Shown: positions 61,976-64,000 of the stretch, one piece after another
Layout: each line of letters starts with the position of its first letter
How positions within the stretch are numbered: the stretch's first letter is position 1
NCBI GenBank assembly: GCA_041687335.1
Contig: JAWLCE010000021.1
Coordinates: 8,784-72,783 of the forward strand
Direction: 5' to 3'
DNA: 64,000 bases
Origin: JAJFUE01 sp041687335
GTDB lineage: Bacteria; Sumerlaeota; Sumerlaeia; MVZB01
Notes under the pieces: generated by a model
What the model was told of the DNA's origin: nothing
What the model saw: the letters and a program-made list of their open reading frames with translations, nothing else
The model's database searches: none
Program-made: the position numbers and the translations under genes

Positions 61976-62138
61976 GTTCACGAAATGCACGAAAGAGATC
62001 ACGAAAATGACCCCATCCCCCGGCCGCACTTGATGCTTTGATGGTGACATCGTATCCATCAACTTGCTTGTTCCACTCCAAGCTGGCCGTTCCTTTTTCG
62101 TGTCGATTCGTGCTCCTCATTTCGTGTGTTTCGTGAAC
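61976..62138. repeat. Paired inverted CACGAAA-type repeats with a short interior
   Basis: Left arm 61976-62010 (GTTCACGAAATGCACGAAAG) and right arm 62094-62138 (ending TTTCGTGTGTTTCGTGAAC) are imperfect inverted copies enclosing ~83 bp with no gene. The organisation equals that of the CGCAAAG pairs but with a different core unit. A single arm of the same family lies at 8798-8830. The rest of the interval to pilT has no gene. Confidence 0.7.
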
Positions 62139-62274
62139 GCATAAATTCTTAAAGGATCGAGGCCCCGCGCCCCCCCTTGCCTGCGGCGGGTTGCCTGCCG
62201 ATAGGAATATGTGCTGTAGTCGTGATGACGGCTCCGGATGGGCCGCCATACCTTCTGCCAGGGAGGCAGCCTGC

Positions 62275-63423
62275 ATGGAGCTTCACCGCCGGTTTCACCC
62301 CGACCCCGCCGAGTCCAACGGCGCCGCCCCCGTCCAGCTCGAGCAGGACGGCTTCGCCGGCGACGAGCTGACCCACCTGCTGCGCCGCGCCCTCGACGAG
62401 AATGCCTCCGACGTGCACCTGCGCGCGGGCGCCCCCCCGCGCCTGCGCCTCGATGGCGAGCTGCTCCAGGTCAAGGGCCTCCTGCCCTCCGCCGAAATGA
62501 TGACCCGCTACTTCGAGCGGATGATGCCGCGCGAGCTGATCCAGCGTTTCGAGCGCAGCCACGAGGCCGACTTCTCCCACGCGATCAAGGGCGTCTGCCG
62601 GATGCGGATCAACCTCTACGTCGAGCGCGGGGCGTTCTGCGCCGCCATCCGCCTGGTGCCCGAGACCATCCCCACCATGGAAGAGCTGCGCCTGCCCGAA
62701 TCGGTGCAGCGCCTGGTGGGGCTGACCCGCGGCCTGGTGCTGGTCACCGGCCCCACCGGCTCGGGCAAGTCCACCACCCTGGCCGCCCTGCTCGACCACA
62801 TCAACGCCACCCGCCGCTGCCACATCCTCACCATCGAGGACCCGATCGAATACATCTACCGCGACCGCAAGGCGCTGGTCGGCCAGCGCGAGCTCGAGGT
62901 CGACACCCTCAGCTTCAGCGCCGCCCTGCGCCACAGCTTCCGCCAGGACCCCGACGTCGTGCTGCTGGGCGAGATGCGCGACCCCGAGACGATGGCCACC
63001 GCCCTCACCCTCGCCGAGACCGGCCACCTGACCTTCTCCACCCTGCACACCAACGACTGCGCCCAGACGATCACGCGCATCGTCGACTCCTTCCCCCCCC
63101 ACCAGCACGACCAGATTCGCGCCCAGCTGGGGCTCTCGCTCGAGGCGGTCATCGCCCAGCGCCTGCTCAAGCTCAAGGGCCGCCGCGGCCGCATCGCCGC
63201 CTTCGAGGTGATGATCTGCACGCGCGCCATCCGCAACCTGATCCGCGAGGCCAAGTATAACCAGATCTACTCGGCGATCCAGACCGGCACCGAGGAGGGG
63301 ATGATGACGCTCGATGCCTCGATCGGCCGGCTGCTCATCGACGGCCACATCGACTTCCGCACCGCCCTTGAGGCCGCCCCCGACAGCAAGGAATTCGCCA
63401 TTAAATACGCGCAATACCGCTGA
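62275..63423 (+). CDS. pilT: PilT-type twitching ATPase
   Basis: 382 residues of the GspE/PilT secretion ATPase family; PilT depolymerises type IV pili at the inner membrane. The N-terminal PAS-like region has ALDENASDVHLRAGAPPRLR. Walker A is GPTGSGKSTT, then LTIEDPIEYIY, SFRQDPDVVLLGEMRDPETM (Asp box/Walker B) and FSTLHTNDCAQT. The common AIRAGEMRD motif appears as VVLLGEMRD. No other pilus genes are in the window. ATG 62275 has GGGAGG ten bases upstream; upstream in-frame codons are not conserved. Confidence 0.93.
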   Translation: MELHRRFHPDPAESNGAAPVQLEQDGFAGDELTHLLRRALDENASDVHLRAGAPPRLRLDGELLQVKGLLPSAEMMTRYFERMMPRELIQRFERSHEADFSHAIKGVCRMRINLYVERGAFCAAIRLVPETIPTMEELRLPESVQRLVGLTRGLVLVTGPTGSGKSTTLAALLDHINATRRCHILTIEDPIEYIYRDRKALVGQRELEVDTLSFSAALRHSFRQDPDVVLLGEMRDPETMATALTLAETGHLTFSTLHTNDCAQTITRIVDSFPPHQHDQIRAQLGLSLEAVIAQRLLKLKGRRGRIAAFEVMICTRAIRNLIREAKYNQIYSAIQTGTEEGMMTLDASIGRLLIDGHIDFRTALEAAPDSKEFAIKYAQYR

Positions 63424-63530
63424 CCGCGCCGCCGCGACGGCAGGTCGGGTCCGCTAGTCGACACTGGAATCCATATCGGGTCCCCGAGCGAACCAATAAT
63501 TTATCGCCAGGCATCAATAACCTCTATTTA

Positions 63531-63584
63531 AAAAAGGGTGCCACGCGAAACCGAGTGAAAACTCGGCCGCAGGGCACCCTTTTT
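63531..63584 (+). terminator. Strong intrinsic terminator after pilT
   Basis: Arms AAAAAGGGTGCC (63531-63542) and GGCACCCTTTTT (63573-63584), with a second inner stem CGAG/CTCG, ending in a T-run. Confidence 0.88.
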
Positions 63585-63650
63585 ATTGGAATTCGGAATG
63601 TGGAATGGGGAGTGCGGAATTGTTAAGGGGCCGGGGTGGGCGGTCAGTGA

Positions 63651-63941
63651 TCAGGGGTCGGGGTGGGGATGTTCGGGGTCGACGTAATAGGGGTAGGGGT
63701 ATAAATCGGGAAATTGCCGCTCGCAGTCAAATCTGAAATCGTCTTTGGCGCGAGGGGGGAGGGCGGGGGCGCAGACTTCCTGGCAACCGGTGGGCAGGGG
63801 CGGGAGTTCGCCCATGCGGGTGAGCCGGTGATGCGCCCAGCGGGCGTTGCGGATGAGGCTTTCGGTGTCATCGGGGTCGATGAGAAGGGTCGGGATGGTG
63901 GGGACGGCGGGGCAGGCGCGGACGCCGCCGGGGAGGCCCAT
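63651..63941 (-). CDS. Hypothetical protein (96 aa), possibly longer upstream
   Basis: The minus-strand frame from ATG 63941 gives a proline-rich, signal-less protein with a plausible, non-repetitive sequence (PTLLIDPDDTESLIRNARWA, RAKDDFRFDCERQFPDLYPY). No stop separates it from the window edge, so it could be the end of a larger gene. A GTCGGGTC/GACCCGAC palindrome abuts the ATG. No family recognised; support is composition only. Confidence 0.35.
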   Translation of the reverse strand: MGLPGGVRACPAVPTIPTLLIDPDDTESLIRNARWAHHRLTRMGELPPLPTGCQEVCAPALPPRAKDDFRFDCERQFPDLYPYPYYVDPEHPHPDP

Positions 63942-63960
63942 GTCGGGTCGAAGACCCGAC
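63942..63960. repeat. REP-like palindrome
   Basis: GTCGGGTC-GAA-GACCCGAC, a perfect 8-bp stem with a 3-nt loop, immediately upstream of the last small gene. It is a different core from the TTCA-loop hairpins. Confidence 0.7.
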
Positions 63961-64000
63961 CTACCAACAAGAGCGGCGGAGCTGGCGCTGATCGGGTTGA

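Overview
The window is a high-GC (clearly above 60%) bacterial chromosome segment containing one run of exactly 100 N, so it is a scaffold from a draft or metagenome-derived genome. Gene density, a Gram-negative-type long GyrB, a PEP-CTERM protein, a PilT ATPase, exported PHP hydrolases, polysaccharide-lyase-like genes and abundant REP-like palindromes fit a diderm from the poorly cultured phyla around Planctomycetota, Sumerlaeota or Hydrogenedentota. This placement is a guess from gene style; no marker here fixes the phylum.

Layout. 1-6.3 kb: der (cut by the window edge), an EEP-family phosphodiesterase, tilS, a methyltransferase and a GT2 glycosyltransferase. 6.0-8.8 kb: a secreted acetyl-xylan-esterase-like hydrolase between two ~229-bp inverted repeats. 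8.9-10.9 kb: a nitrilase-family amidohydrolase divergent from glucokinase. 10.9-18.6 kb: gyrB, a small membrane protein, a transposase-repeat module and gyrA, all on the minus strand. The module combines a single-chain tandem duplication of the Y1/HUH transposase domain with a 109-bp-period array of TTCA-loop hairpins that runs into the assembly gap. 18.7-20.9 kb: a PL14-like lyase and an NAD-type isocitrate dehydrogenase. 20.9-23.4 kb: an AT-rich island (small membrane proteins, Sel1-repeat protein, hypothetical protein) whose two parts each follow a copy of a ~100-bp direct repeat.

23.9-35.1 kb: the complete F-type ATP synthase operon (atpZ-I-B-E-F-H-A-G-D-C), interrupted by two paralogous exported PHP-type hydrolases, an MNT/HEPN pair and a GxxExxY nuclease-fold gene that forms a compact inverted-repeat-bounded element. 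35.1-43.0 kb: a subtilase, tRNA-Ser(CGA), tRNA-Gly(GCC), a multi-PAS hybrid histidine kinase and a heparinase II/III-like protein. 43.3-51.1 kb: a seven-gene carotenoid operon (crtB, two crtI-type genes, a GxCxG hydrolase, a prenyl synthase, a glycosyltransferase and a CruF-like hydratase). It has no cyclase, so it predicts an acyclic glycosylated carotenoid. A TA-flanked 159-bp MITE has landed exactly at the crtI2/cruF junction. 51.2-59.9 kb: an M36 (fungalysin) metallopeptidase system split over two genes. The catalytic domain lies in a ~2,220-residue multidomain protein with a long Pro-Thr linker; the propeptide lies in the upstream gene, which is itself fused to a PEP-CTERM protein across a G7 tract. 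60.2-63.4 kb: a TMTC-like TPR membrane protein and a PilT-type ATPase.

Several dispersed repeat families run through the intergenic DNA: CGCAAAG-type paired inverted repeats, CACGAAA-type paired repeats, TTCA-loop REPs and GCCCCTTCGGGGC palindromes. The most promising lead for an undescribed system is the pairing of repeat families with single candidate enzymes: the fused double Y1 transposase with the TTCA-loop array, and the GxxExxY gene with the CGCAAAG inverted repeats, which elsewhere in the window occur without a gene between them.
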